Positions 23,001 to 33,373 of a stretch of DNA of 64,000 bases are shown one piece after another; position 1 is the stretch's first letter; every line of letters begins with the position of its first letter. Both the position numbers and the translations under genes were made by a program. This stretch comes from Porphyridium purpureum. Lineage: Eukaryota; Rhodophyta; Bangiophyceae; Porphyridiales; Porphyridiaceae. The notes beneath the pieces were generated by a model that saw nothing but the letters and a program-made list of their open reading frames with translations, was not told the DNA's origin and did not search any database. Location: contig VRMN01000003.1 of the NCBI GenBank assembly GCA_008690995.1, positions 2,046,001 to 2,110,000 on the forward strand, in the 5' to 3' direction.

Positions 23001-25694
23001 CGAACGCGATAGGTGATTGACTTTGCAGCGCTGAGTCAGCCAGCCGAGCACACTGGACGAGGTGTCAAGTGATGCGAATGAAAACGGCGAGTCAGATGGT
23101 TTGCATAAATTCACGCCAAAGCCAGTCGCCGAATCAAGTCCGTCTCGTACTGCCCACTCATTTCGATGATACAGCAGCGCCAGGAGCACAAGCTGCAGTA
23201 TTTGATGTTCATCGTGCTTCGCCTGCGGTTTAGAACTCGGAACGCAGGCGGCTGATGGCCACTCCACCTCTCGCGTGCTCTGTGACGCGCGAAGATGTGC
23301 GTCAGAAGTACTCGTCGCTGCTGTGAGCGTCACGCGCAGCGAAGCGTCTTGCGCGGTTGCAATTTCTGGGTGGCTCTTCGCTTGATACTCACTCCGCGCA
23401 CTTAATGCTACACATTCGCCCAGTGCGTGATCGATTTCAGCGCCCGTCAACAAGGCATGCAGTTCTTCAGCGTGCTTGTTTTCAGAGGATGATATACCAC
23501 AGGTCGTGTTCCAGAACACGTGCTCTGTTGCCAGCATGATAGATTCCAGAATGACAAACAAGCATGCGAGCTCCAAAGCCGTGCTTCTTGCATCGCCTCC
23601 GGCCACGTCGCGCGAGTGCTGACGCAGCAAAGATTGCGTGCCTCTGCGAGCATGCAGATGGTCAAGACGCCGTAGAGTACTTTGAAGCGCATATGTCGCT
23701 TGTACAAATTGACAGCCACCGGATGAAAGAACGCAGTACTTCAGACTCGGGTCGCGCACGCAGTAATTGCTCAGCATCCATGGCGCGGAGCGTGGGTGAA
23801 CACGCCACCGTTTCATGCTGCAGGCGGCCACGCGCAGCACGCGCGCAGCCGCAAGGTCGTCTGCCAAAAGTTCATGTTTCGTTTGCACCCAATCGCACAG
23901 TGTGCGGGGCGCAAAAAGAGCCGAACCCACTTGTTCTAAATCGTTCGTACATGCATTGAATGCATTCAATGAATTTACCAGGTCGAGAGGCGTCCGCCGA
24001 GTCAGCTTGTCCGCGACCACCTGCACAATCAGCGCACGGACTTTCCGCCATTGAGGATTCGATACATTCAGATCTAGCTGTAGGCGCTCACAGAAATCAT
24101 CCCGATATGTGTGCTGCGAGCCTGATACATGACCCATACTTATATCCGTGCCTGAGTGCAGCGGTGGCGCCAATAGTGCCTCGCATGACAAAAGGACGCC
24201 GAGGAATCTCGCACTCGGTTCCTCATACCGCTCGTCGAGAAGTAGTGTACATGCTACATGGCACGCAGCGATCCACAACGGGTGCATACAGACTACCGCT
24301 GCAGGTGCACTCCAACTTGCAGCCATACTATCTTCGGATGCCATCGCCGGCGCTCCTCTCGATGGTGTATCTCCGACGGCAATCGCGCGAGGCGCTCCGC
24401 CACTGGGCACCTTCCCAACCGCTGCGCAGCTTTCGCAATGGGCGATTGAGCCAAGCTGCGGGAGAAGGTCGCGTCCAAAGTTGCACATGCACGATTCCAA
24501 CACTTTCAGTATCGACGAAAATTCCTCACCGTATCGGTCGGCCGCCTTCTGGTCCTTGTAGACGCGAGGCCCACCGTGAAGTCCTAGTAAAACCTCGCAC
24601 TCTGCCAGCAAAATATACAGCGCATCGTCGGCTGCCGACTGCAGCTCATTCTGTCCTCTCGGTCGCGTTGAAGTCCCGCGATCCGCACGAGCGCTTTGCC
24701 GTAGTGAAGATGTCCGCTCGTCCTTGCCCGTTTCGGGGCCTTTCTTCAATTCATATGCATCTGATCTCTTTGGCTTCAAATGAGAAGCCACGTTCGTGCT
24801 CGAGGCCGTGTCCTCGGCCAGTTTGGGTACAACGCGAAGCACACCGTCCGCATCCGCAATGCAAGCTGGAAGGCACTCAAAAAGCTGGCACGCCAGTGTC
24901 CTGATGCCGCGACTGTACGCCACTTTCGTGCCCTGCGCGTCTGGATCGCTCGATTCCTTGGATCCGCCGAGGCAGAGCAACACTGAACAAAGCCAGGTCC
25001 ACCGCTTAAACAATCTTCTGCGCATGAGTGCTCGCACCGCGTGGCGGCGCATGAGCAGCAGGGCAGCGCCCCACAGCGTTCTGGCTAGTTTCTCAGGTAG
25101 AGGCGGCTCACCGTCCTCGCGAGGCTCGAGTAATCCACAGATCCGGCGCAACAGCGTTGTTCCACACTCTTCAATGCTTGCCCTGATGACATTCAGAACG
25201 TGGCGCTCCTCGCACATGCTTGCATGATGCTGTACGTCAGTCGGAGCAGGCGCCATTGTCAGTGATTGCGAAACCGGCGCTGGCCCGGACGCGGGAATGT
25301 TGAGCCACTTGAGCATGTTTCTGAGCTGCACTGCAACATCAGCGCGGAACACCGCACTACTGGCGTGCGTGGACTCGACGGCGTCCATCATCCCGAGCAC
25401 TGCAGCGCGCACTTGGATCGCAACCTCTTCGAGTTGCTTTTCTATCAGGTCTGGTGTGGCACACACGCGACGCCCACCGCATGCCTCGTCATCTGCGCGG
25501 TGCTCGCACATTGTACAGCCACTGACAAGGGTTTGGCTCAGCAACGACACATTCTGGCTGAGTCTGTCCACCAGCCGCGCGTGATCACTCCTGCTGCTGC
25601 CTGGACGCACGTGCAGCTGCTCCGCCTGCTGGCTGACCTTTCGCAGTGCGCGTCGCACGCGAGCGTCCATGCTAACAATGGCGTCTTCATGCAA
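12420..25694 (-). CDS. ATM: ATM/Tel1-family PI3K-like protein kinase, 4424 residues
   Basis: Nuclear checkpoint kinase signalling DNA double-strand breaks and telomere state. Seen: a huge helical N-terminal solenoid; a poly-Gln tract near residues 2875-2898; the FAT region (roughly 3000-3850); the kinase domain around 4060-4330 with RQLVKGQDDLRQDAVMQQ, catalytic loop GLGDRHCSNILID (about 4235) and HIDLGIAFEQGK in place of DFG; and the C-terminal FATC, about the last 33 residues. The wording FEQGKQLRTPERVPFRLTRD followed by VDGMGAQGVHG is diagnostic of ATM rather than ATR, TOR or DNA-PK. It is much longer than human ATM (3056) or yeast Tel1 (about 2800). I could not find a clear TAN motif at the N terminus. 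The whole 13.3 kb frame is open without intron. Confidence 0.92.
17002..17069 (-). repeat. CAA/CAG repeat coding poly-Gln in ATM
   Basis: An interrupted TTG/CTG array on the plus strand codes some twenty consecutive Gln with Lys at both edges, placed between solenoid and FAT regions of the ATM-like kinase. The mixed CAA and CAG codons may stabilise the tract. Confidence 0.9.
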
Positions 25695-26350
25695 CGCGTA
25701 ATCGCGTCAACCCGTTTGCTGTCAAATGCGAGGACGCGCTCGCGGCAACTGAAGGAAGGAACGCTCCCTCTCGTCGTCTTTGTGCAAGCGCATGGACCAT
25801 GTAGGGTTGCAAAACCGTTTCTTATCTAGCGGAGGCAAGAGGGGAGACGGCAAACAACGATGTTCAGGAGTCTGGCGATGGACGAGACAGAAACATACAT
25901 GGGGGACAGGCAGCAGTAGACCATCCTTGATACATTTGCTACTTTTATTCGAGAACAAGGCGGTTGAAGTAAACGTGCATTATTCGCAAGACTTTCATCC
26001 TCGCGCTTCAGCGTGGTGAAGGGCGTGACAACAGTTTGTTCCGAGCAATATCCACAAGAGGTAGACTTGAAAGCGAGGGAAGCGGCCGCTGCGGCCGCTC
26101 CACATTATATATTAGACTTTCCGTCTCTGTCGCGCAGCATCCCTATGGCACGAGGGAGGGACTGCTGCACTGGACGGATGAAAGTAACCAAATAAAGTAC
26201 AAAAACGGGCAGTGGCGTGACGGAAAGCCAAGACACGCGCAAACTGCTGTGAGCAGCCGCGGCATCGGATCCGTTCTAGCGTAATGCCAATAAGCGAGCG
26301 CGCTTCGCAGGGACGTTGAGACCTACCAGTCCCCTTGCCGGGTTATCGCT
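25695..26350. other. intergenic region between ATM start and CDC25 stop
   Basis: About 650 bases. It contains the ATM promoter (minus strand) and the 3' flank of the Cdc25 gene. Two NotI-type GCGGCCGC octamers lie side by side near 26081-26099. No gene-like frame, tRNA or clear regulatory motif was seen. Confidence 0.5.
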
Positions 26351-27379
26351 CTAAAATGAAAAGCCCGCAAGCAAGTCTGCACCGCGTTCCTCATGCTCGA
26401 GCTTTCGCGACAAACTTTTTTTCTTACTGCTGCGCTCCTTACGCAGCCTCTTAAAGCACTCGCGCATCTCCCACTGATGTGATGCGTGATTCATTTCAAT
26501 AAACCCGGCGCGCGGCGCGCATAATTCCCCAAACTGGGCCACGAACTGGCGGTACCCGCCAGCCATGACGTAGATGTATGGGTGAGACAGCCTCGGATAC
26601 TGGTGCGAGTTGCGACCACGATCCGCTTGCCGGAAATCTTGCCATTGCTTCGGAGCGCGCTCTGAAGAGAACTCGCAGTAAAACACAATAATGTGATGCG
26701 CCGGCGGTACGTGTTGCTCGGCCGCTTGGGCAGGGACAATGTCCAACAGCACGGAAGGGTACGGGCTGTTCACAGCGTCCACGATGTGGCCGCCACGATA
26801 TTCGAACGGGAAGCGGCAGTCAATGAGCGTCAAGCACCAGTCGCCCGCGCTTCCTGTTAGATTTTGGATGCTTTGCAGCGATTCTGACGAGGCCGAGTGC
26901 TCTTCTTCTTGTTCAACTGGGTCGTCGATCTCGTCCACCTGTTCCGGATTCGCAAACGACGTGCTGCTGTCAAAACAGTCTGGCCCTGCTCCCTTGCTCA
27001 GATGAAAAGGCGAAATTTCCAGGCTTGCACGCATGCTCGTGCCCATGTCCTTTGGGGTGACGGGCGAACCGATCTCGCGGCTAAGCACGCTGAGATGGGA
27101 CTTGACCCGGTCGAGCGGTTCCAGCTCCGGTGTCTGCGTGGGCGCGGGCGCAGTGCCTCTCCGCAGCTTGGCGGCGAGCATTTTGGCCACGCAGCGCGGC
27201 GAAATGTACTTGACCCCTGCGCCCGAGCGGCAGGACACGCTCGGACGAATCCCGAGCGGATCAAAGCAGTCCGGCTCGGCCGGCTCGGCGGTCTCCATGT
27301 GCACCGCTGGCGTCCTCGCGACGTGCCGGTGCGTTTGCGCGGCGCCGACAGCTTCCTGCATGCGGCTCGCCCTCTTCAA
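26351..27379 (-). CDS. CDC25: Cdc25-type dual-specificity phosphatase, altered active-site motif
   Basis: M-phase inducer phosphatase that removes inhibitory phosphates from CDK. Seen: the rhodanese-fold catalytic domain with LIDCRFPFEYRGGHI, the catalytic loop VFYCEFSSERAPKQW, then YPRLSHPYIYVMAGGYRQF and the C-terminal helix; VKYISPRCVAKML earlier matches the segment that normally begins the domain. Two oddities. The His before the catalytic Cys (HCEFSSER in animals and fungi) is Tyr here. About 130 acidic and Ser-rich residues separate the KYISP segment from the DCRFPFEY strand. 342 residues, no intron. Canonical Cdc25 is missing from land plants, so its presence is notable. Confidence 0.88.
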   Translation of the reverse strand: MKRASRMQEAVGAAQTHRHVARTPAVHMETAEPAEPDCFDPLGIRPSVSCRSGAGVKYISPRCVAKMLAAKLRRGTAPAPTQTPELEPLDRVKSHLSVLSREIGSPVTPKDMGTSMRASLEISPFHLSKGAGPDCFDSSTSFANPEQVDEIDDPVEQEEEHSASSESLQSIQNLTGSAGDWCLTLIDCRFPFEYRGGHIVDAVNSPYPSVLLDIVPAQAAEQHVPPAHHIIVFYCEFSSERAPKQWQDFRQADRGRNSHQYPRLSHPYIYVMAGGYRQFVAQFGELCAPRAGFIEMNHASHQWEMRECFKRLRKERSSKKKSLSRKLEHEERGADLLAGFSF

Positions 27380-28598
27380 AACGCCACGCCTTGGCCCTGA
27401 CTGCTTCTCGCTCTTTTGTTCTTGCTCTTCCGACCCCGACGAACCGCGTCACTCTGTTCGCATCCTCCTGTGCCCCGGCCCACCCGTGCGCGCGGAATGC
27501 GGTACCTATGATCAGCGCGCGCGCCGTCGCGTCACGCAGCATGCGCCGGCTGCTTCACACCCCGCACGACGATAACCACCCTCAGCCACCGCCGCATAAC
27601 CCTTTCCCCACGCCCTGGCACCCCCGTCCCGCGCCTCTTATACTTCAGCCCCTGCACCCTTCCCCCACGCGCGCACACAACACAACACACGCAAAACGCC
27701 TTTTGTATCAAAATGGCGCCGCGCACATACAAAACGTACAAGCCATCCGAAATCTGACTAGACCGGTTCACACACGCAAAGAACCAATTCTGTATAAAGC
27801 GGCCTGTTTTAATAGGCCCCACGTCGGGACGGGTGGTGCATGTGACAAAATGGGGCGCTGCAGTAGGGAAACGAGCAGTAGCAGGGTTATTAGGGTTACA
27901 GCGCGGTGTTTGGTGTGCGTTTGCTCGTGCTTTTTCTACGGCTTTTGAAAGCGGTCCGGTGAGGAGAAAAAGCAGAAAGGGCGTCCCGGTTTCAAAACAC
28001 GTGGGTGTGTGGTTGGGTGGTTGGTTGCTGTGTAGGAGGGGGGGAGCAGCGATGTGGGATGCGATGCGGTGTGACGGCCATCGCTTCACGTGCTGACGCG
28101 TCATGCTCATCTCAATCTTCGTCGTCGTCGACGCAGCGGCTTCTGGTAGGATGGCTGTGAGCCTGCGTGGGCTGCGGTGGCAGCTGCTGGCAGTGGGACC
28201 GCACAGGTTTGGCGTAATACGATGTTCCAGTTGCGTTCGTTGAACACGTGGCACGATGTGCGCTTACGCAGCAGAAAAAGAAGAAATGAAGGCCGGCAGA
28301 AGGAGGTTGGGTGGGTGTGTTGGTGGTGGCTTGGAGGGTATTTGGTGCCACAAAGCCGCGCTCATGGCACAAAGGCTATTTATATCGGTGTCCACACGCA
28401 TTGCGAGGCCTGCCCCGCACTTATGGACAGTGTGGTCAGCCATCGTCCAGAGGGCTTGTGCCAACGCGGCTGTGCTGACGCGCACACGTGCGCTGCCATG
28501 ATTTACAATGTGGACGTGGACAGGCGTCGCCCGAAACAAGTCTGCTCTCGACGCACAGTGACGTCTTTCGCACGCAGCACGACGTAACGATTCCTACT
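27380..28598. other. 1.2 kb gene-free region
   Basis: Presumed promoter of Cdc25 (minus strand) and 3' flank of the membrane-protein gene. Pyrimidine/CA-rich stretch at 27580-27700; telo-box-like TTAGGGTTA near 27890; G/T-rich 27990-28070. A 240-codon minus-strand frame (27532-28254) is Pro/Thr/Arg-rich without domain and is not believed. Confidence 0.45.
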
Positions 28599-29651
28599 CT
28601 ACGGTAGCAGATTTGCGCGGTGGCTGCTGCTGCCGCCGCGGGACACATAGCTGACAAGCGTGTCTTCAAAGTAGTGCGTGTAGAGGAACTGGATCAGAGC
28701 AAAGATACACGACAGCAGCGCGAGCGTGACGGCGTCTGCCCCCAAACGTTTTGCAGCACTTTGCTGCTTCAACCGCTGCTTGTACTCGAACACGGGAAAG
28801 TTTCCCGAGCTCGCTGATCCCAGCGACGTCGTCACGTGCGGATCCGAACCCACAGAAAACAGCACGATGCCGTCAGACTCACCACTGATCGGCAAGACCC
28901 GCGCGCGCTCGTGGTACTCAGCCAGCACTCGATGCTGATCGGCCGGCTTCAGCTGCCAGAAGCGCAAGAAAACCAGCACGCCCTCGCTTTGATCCAGACG
29001 CCTCACCAGACTCAATGCGCATTCGGCACTGGCAGTGAATACATTCACGAGCGGGCGCGGCTCTGCGTGCGGCTTTGAAGAAGCGCCCAGATCAGCCAGC
29101 TCATCGGACGATAAAGCATCTGCACACGCCACCAACGGCTCGCCCAGCCCAGCGACATGCGCGAGCACCAGACTCAGCTCGTGCGTAGTGAGCCTTCCCA
29201 GCTCCGTTTCTTCACGCACGCGCAGCGCCTCGGCGTGCATATCAAACAAGGGCTTGGTGCCGCCCACTTGCCAGTCATCAACCAAGCCTGCGCTCTGTTC
29301 CACGCTCCCATTGAAGAGTAGCTGCACGTCGCCCTGTTGCTCCTGCTGCAGCAACAACAGCCGCTCCGCGCGAATCTCTGACGCAAACATGCAGTCCGCG
29401 AGCCACGGCTGCACCACCTGCGTGAGAATCTCGTGGGACCCGCACACAAGGACTAGTACAATGGTCAGAAACAGAGCCGCCGCTTGTACAGGCGGCCGCG
29501 AGCGTAGCCACAGCTCGGGCCGCGACTTTCCCATCTCCACCAACGCAACGCGCGAACATGCGCTCGAGTTCCGTTTCGTCGCATCAAGGCTGGCGTTCGT
29601 CCTTGTTCTATTCTTTTTGCGCCACGGATGCGGAGCTGGGTTGGGCTCCAC
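28599..29651 (-). CDS. unknown two-pass membrane protein
   Basis: 350 residues, not recognised. Basic N-terminal 50 residues, a transmembrane helix at about 55-72 (VQAAALFLTIVLVLVCG), a ~230-residue soluble domain, a second transmembrane helix at about 308-327 (TLALLSCIFALIQFLYTHYF) and a short basic tail. The topology (both ends on one side, a large domain on the other) suggests an ER or nuclear-envelope protein. Start may instead be Met40 (MGKSRPELW), which would put the first helix close to the N terminus. It lies head to head with the phytyl ester synthase gene, only 79 bases apart, so the two may share a promoter. Confidence 0.7.
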   Translation of the reverse strand: MEPNPAPHPWRKKNRTRTNASLDATKRNSSACSRVALVEMGKSRPELWLRSRPPVQAAALFLTIVLVLVCGSHEILTQVVQPWLADCMFASEIRAERLLLLQQEQQGDVQLLFNGSVEQSAGLVDDWQVGGTKPLFDMHAEALRVREETELGRLTTHELSLVLAHVAGLGEPLVACADALSSDELADLGASSKPHAEPRPLVNVFTASAECALSLVRRLDQSEGVLVFLRFWQLKPADQHRVLAEYHERARVLPISGESDGIVLFSVGSDPHVTTSLGSASSGNFPVFEYKQRLKQQSAAKRLGADAVTLALLSCIFALIQFLYTHYFEDTLVSYVSRGGSSSHRANLLP

Positions 29652-29730
29652 GCGAGAGGAGGCAGAACCAGCTCCGTGGACAGGTGCATGAACGGACTGG
29701 AGAAACTGGGCGACAGAGACGAGTAAGGCG
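29652..29730. promoter_or_regulatory. short divergent promoter gap
   Basis: Only 79 bases separate the starts of two divergent genes (unknown membrane protein, minus; phytyl ester synthase, plus). Any core promoters must overlap here or lie within the neighbouring reading frames. No TATA-like sequence is evident. Confidence 0.4.
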
Positions 29731-31878
29731 ATGGATCTCGGGGTCAGAACGTGCTACGTTGCTGCACCGGGCGTTGCACGCTCGCGGCCCCTCGCGCTCA
29801 GACCGACAAACCGCCAGCCGCACACGAGTCTCTCCAGGCTGCCGCGGCGCGTGCAGGTAAAGTCGACGCCACTGGCAAGCGATGCGCAGACGCCGGTGAG
29901 CAGTGATGCTCAGCGGATGGGACAGTGGGTGAGAATAGCCGCAAATGACAAGGTCAGGCTGCTTGCATACAAAGAAGCTTCCGATCCGGGCGAGTCGAAG
30001 GTAGGTTCACGTGCCGGTGTATGGCATCCGCAGCCATCCGCCATTTGCGTGTTCTTCGCGGGGCTGGAAAATGTGCCTTTACTTGCCGCTCACGCACAAG
30101 CGTTAATGAGCAGCGGTGTCGCGCACGTGTGGAGCGTTCAGTACGTAGGCCGGAATGGTCATGAACGCAGATCACCTAGCGAAGAAGAAACTCGAGGTCT
30201 GGTAACACAGCTGGCCGCTCGCGCCGTACATCTAATCCAGGAACAGAGCGAGCGGCTCGCAGGGACAGGTTGCGGAAAAGAAGGTGCTATCGGGGCATCT
30301 GCATCAAAAATCACTATCCTTGGTGAATCGTTTGGCGCGGTCGTGGCGATGCTGGCAGCCACGGAGCTCGAGAGCATGGAGCCGAAGCCCTTGTCTTTGC
30401 ATCGCTTGGTGCTTGTGAACTCGGCGTCTGCGCTTCTGTATCAGCCATGGCTTCGGCGACTAGCGTCTGTGGCCATGCCGACCCTTGACCGCGTTCGCCC
30501 TCTGTCCACAGGCATGTATCCACTCGCAACGTTCGTCTTATGGCGCATTCTGGTCGACGAAGCGCGCCTCCGTCCGGAGCTCGTGCCTGCGCGCGGAATG
30601 CCGGGTCGGATTTCTGTCGAGAATGCCAGTCTCGTCGACACTATTGGAAGAATTCAAGCTGTGCTTGCGGCCGAGGCCGACATTGAGCACGCTGCACGAA
30701 GCATTCAGACTCCGACCCTTCTTGTGGGTGCCGCAAAGGACGCGTTATTCGATAGCGTGCGCGAGGCGCAGCGACTAGGCGCTGTGCTGCCAAGCTCGCG
30801 TGTTCAAATACTTGAGCATAGCGCTCATGCATGTTTGCTTGAAGATGAAATCAACATCAATTCCATCTTTGGACTCTCGGAGTCAAAACAGGAGGCTCGC
30901 AAGGAAAAATCGACAGACCGGCAAACTCCTGAACCTGGCTCGGATGGCCTTCCTTCGGCGTCACGAGACACGCTCGGGTATGGTGTCGATCCAGACTTTC
31001 GCCTCGACTCGCAGGCTGTTGAGCGCGGCAAGCTTTTGTTGAACCCGTGGAGATCCTACACACGGCCCGTATTTCTCGGCACTGAAAACCTGCTGCGCAT
31101 GCGCGAAGCGGGCTTTCTTGACGCTGATGACGGTGCAATGCGCCGCCGACCGATCCTTTTTGTGGGAAACCATACGGTGCATGGCATCCTCGACATGCCA
31201 CTGCTGATCGAACACCTGATTGATGCGGGCGTGACTTTGCGTCCTCTAGCACATCCAGCACACTTCGAGCTGTTTTCTTCATTGACGCGCGGCGGATGGC
31301 GAGATGTGGTCCAAAGCTTTGGTGCAGTTCGCGCCACGCCTCGTAATTACTTCCGGCTGCTGAAACACAAGCAAGCCATTTTGTTGTACCCTGGAGGCGC
31401 CAGGGAAGTGTGTCGCCGGCGCGGCGAAGGATATGCGGTGCACTGGAAGGAAAACGTCGATTTTGTGCGCGCAGCACTGAAGTTCAACGCAGTGATCGTG
31501 CCGTTTTCGGCGATAGGTGCGGACGACTCGGTTTCGATCCTATTGGATGCTGAGGAGCAGCTCCAACTGCCCATCATCGGCGAGCTGATTCGCACACAAG
31601 TCCTGGATCGATTCGGCATGGATTATGAACACCTGCATCCGATTACGACGTTCCCGCGACCGATTCGTTTCTACTTCAAATTTCACAAGCCCATTGAGCT
31701 TGATGCCATGAAGGACGCTGGCCGCGAGCAGGCTTTGTACGAGCTAACCCGATCCCAAGTCGAGGCAGGCATCAATGAGCTGCTTGAGTATCGGACACGG
31801 CAGGAGGGCATTCACGCGCAGCGCAGCGCGGGGCCGCTGTCATTCTTGAAAGACATCTCCCAGGGGTGGACCTTTTAA
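29731..31878 (+). CDS. phytyl ester synthase / diacylglycerol acyltransferase (PES type), plastid
   Basis: Bifunctional-looking plastid enzyme that esterifies phytol (from chlorophyll breakdown) or diacylglycerol with acyl groups. Seen: an N-terminal basic, Ser/Arg-rich presequence with a hydrophobic start (about residues 1-50), an alpha/beta-hydrolase half with nucleophile elbow GESFGAVVAM at about 198, and a DAGAT acyltransferase half from about 475 with VGNHTVHGILDMPLL, LLYPGGAREVCRR and VPFSAIGADDS. This two-half layout is that of Arabidopsis PES1/PES2; 715 residues is the normal length. The substrate is inferred from the family. Convergent with purE. Confidence 0.88.
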   Translation: MDLGVRTCYVAAPGVARSRPLALRPTNRQPHTSLSRLPRRVQVKSTPLASDAQTPVSSDAQRMGQWVRIAANDKVRLLAYKEASDPGESKVGSRAGVWHPQPSAICVFFAGLENVPLLAAHAQALMSSGVAHVWSVQYVGRNGHERRSPSEEETRGLVTQLAARAVHLIQEQSERLAGTGCGKEGAIGASASKITILGESFGAVVAMLAATELESMEPKPLSLHRLVLVNSASALLYQPWLRRLASVAMPTLDRVRPLSTGMYPLATFVLWRILVDEARLRPELVPARGMPGRISVENASLVDTIGRIQAVLAAEADIEHAARSIQTPTLLVGAAKDALFDSVREAQRLGAVLPSSRVQILEHSAHACLLEDEININSIFGLSESKQEARKEKSTDRQTPEPGSDGLPSASRDTLGYGVDPDFRLDSQAVERGKLLLNPWRSYTRPVFLGTENLLRMREAGFLDADDGAMRRRPILFVGNHTVHGILDMPLLIEHLIDAGVTLRPLAHPAHFELFSSLTRGGWRDVVQSFGAVRATPRNYFRLLKHKQAILLYPGGAREVCRRRGEGYAVHWKENVDFVRAALKFNAVIVPFSAIGADDSVSILLDAEEQLQLPIIGELIRTQVLDRFGMDYEHLHPITTFPRPIRFYFKFHKPIELDAMKDAGREQALYELTRSQVEAGINELLEYRTRQEGIHAQRSAGPLSFLKDISQGWTF

Positions 31879-32052
31879 TTGACATTTTCCAGACTAGTTC
31901 ACGACCTCTCTCCGTCTCGTTGATGAGCACACGCCCGCAAGTGGTCTAGCCCGTGGTCACATTCGAGTGGAATCAGCCACTAAAAAGAAAACTTGAACAA
32001 GGTACATGAAACCAGAAGGACATAGAAGCAAGACGTCCAACAGCGCGATGAT

Positions 32053-32817
32053 TTATCGACCCTTCATGGCCCGATCTCGCATGTACTGCTCGAACAAACC
32101 CCCCGGGCTGCCCGCAGTAGAGCTGCCGCTGGCTGGCGCAGGTGCTGTGTACGGAGAAGCCGACTTCCGCTTCGATGTGAGTTTCGCATCGTCTTCGAAA
32201 AGTCGGTCACGGTTTGCCTTTTGCAACGCCTCCACTTTTGCACGCACGTTGCGGTCATGCACGCCAAGGATCTTGGCCGCGGCTAGAGCAGCACCGGCTG
32301 GATCTAGTACGAGCATTGGTGAAACGCCGCCGGGCATGCGGATTGAGGAGAAGAGATCCGCCCCGCCAAATGCGTCCGAGTACGGCGGGCAGGCAATGAC
32401 CGGCGCACTCACCGCGCAGTCGAGCATCCCAGACAAGGCGTTGGATCGTCCGGCCACCGATACGTACACTTTGTCGCGTGGGTCTGCCTGATACGCGGCG
32501 ATCACCTCAAGCAGTCTGGCGGGGATTTTGTGCGCCGAAGCAATGCGCATTTCGGCGTCCATACCCAGCGCCTCCGCCGCGCTCGCAATCTTTTCACAAT
32601 GCGGTTCGTCCGCGGCGCTCCCCATCAGAATGACCACGACGGGCTTTGTGTTGCCGTACTGCATGGCAACGACGCCACGCGTCAACCTTGTGCGCGACTG
32701 CGGGTGCGCACGTCGCACCCACGCCGTGCTCGGGGCCACCGCCCATGAACACGCCGCACTCGCCTGCAGCTTTCCGGATACCGGCGCCGTCGTCGAAGAA
32801 GCTCCCACAAACGCCAT
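32053..32817 (-). CDS. purE: class II AIR carboxylase (PurE), stand-alone, plastid presequence
   Basis: Carboxylation of aminoimidazole ribonucleotide in de novo purine synthesis. Seen: VVVILMGSAADEPHCEKI, ASAHKIPARLLEV, VSVAGRSNALSGMLD and CPPYSDAFGGADLFSS. The AGRSN block and HCEKI wording match class II PurE (as in animal PAICS), which uses CO2 directly, rather than class I, which reads AGGAAHLPGM and needs PurK. There is no PurK or SAICAR synthetase domain; a disordered ~55-residue tail follows the core. I chose ATG 32817-32815 because MAFVGASSTTAPVSGK begins a typical plastid presequence; the frame is open to 33006. Convergent with the phytyl ester synthase gene. Confidence 0.87.
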   Translation of the reverse strand: MAFVGASSTTAPVSGKLQASAACSWAVAPSTAWVRRAHPQSRTRLTRGVVAMQYGNTKPVVVILMGSAADEPHCEKIASAAEALGMDAEMRIASAHKIPARLLEVIAAYQADPRDKVYVSVAGRSNALSGMLDCAVSAPVIACPPYSDAFGGADLFSSIRMPGGVSPMLVLDPAGAALAAAKILGVHDRNVRAKVEALQKANRDRLFEDDAKLTSKRKSASPYTAPAPASGSSTAGSPGGLFEQYMRDRAMKGR

Positions 32818-33373
32818 CTTTGTCCCAGCTATTGCTTCACTTCCGGTCTCCCTTCTGTCGGCTTGTCGTCCTTGCATCTCAATGACGCCGTACGAGATTT
32901 CATTTTTGCTTGTGGCCGTCGCAAGCGACGAGGCTCGCAAACATGTGAGTGGCCATTGTCCTGATTTGACGGCTAGGTGATAGTGCGGGAAGCTGTTTGG
33001 GTGCAACTCACTTGTACAGTCTGTTGGACATCAGCGACGGGAAGAAAATGTACGCGTCTTGTTTACGCCACCCCAAGTCGGACCTGCTTGATTTGAGCAG
33101 TCCTGATGTGTTGCCAAGACAGCCGGCACGGTTCCATGCTTTTTTGGTGAGCAAGTTCAACGATTGTCGATGCCTTAATTGTGTGCAGACGGAGCTCAGC
33201 CGCATGTCCTCACTGCACGTCGGAGCACCCGAGGATTCGCAGGCATGCCACTCAGGCGAAGAGAACGTCTTCCAAGCTATTGTACCAGTTTTATTGCAGA
33301 CAAGGTACCATTGCACTTGCCGTTCATATAAATAGGACAGGGCCATGTAAGGAAAAGGTAGCAGCTCCCAGAC
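32818..33373. other. purE upstream region
   Basis: Between the purE start (minus strand) and the stop of the kinase gene. A TATA-like TATTTATATG (minus-strand sense) lies near 33330, some 500 bases before the chosen purE start. Open frames on both strands at 33000-33346 mirror each other and show no domain. A GT...AG pair at 33147-33188 looks like a 42-base intron but joins nothing recognisable. Confidence 0.4.

Noticed and set aside
27532-28254. 240-codon minus-strand frame
   Set aside because: Pro/Thr/His/Arg-rich low-complexity translation of pyrimidine-rich intergenic DNA without domain.
33147-33188. 42-base GT...AG interval resembling a short intron in a hypothetical plus-strand gene
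   Set aside because: The flanking frame begins without ATG, has a stop just upstream and joins to no recognisable protein; the mirrored minus-strand frame is equally long.
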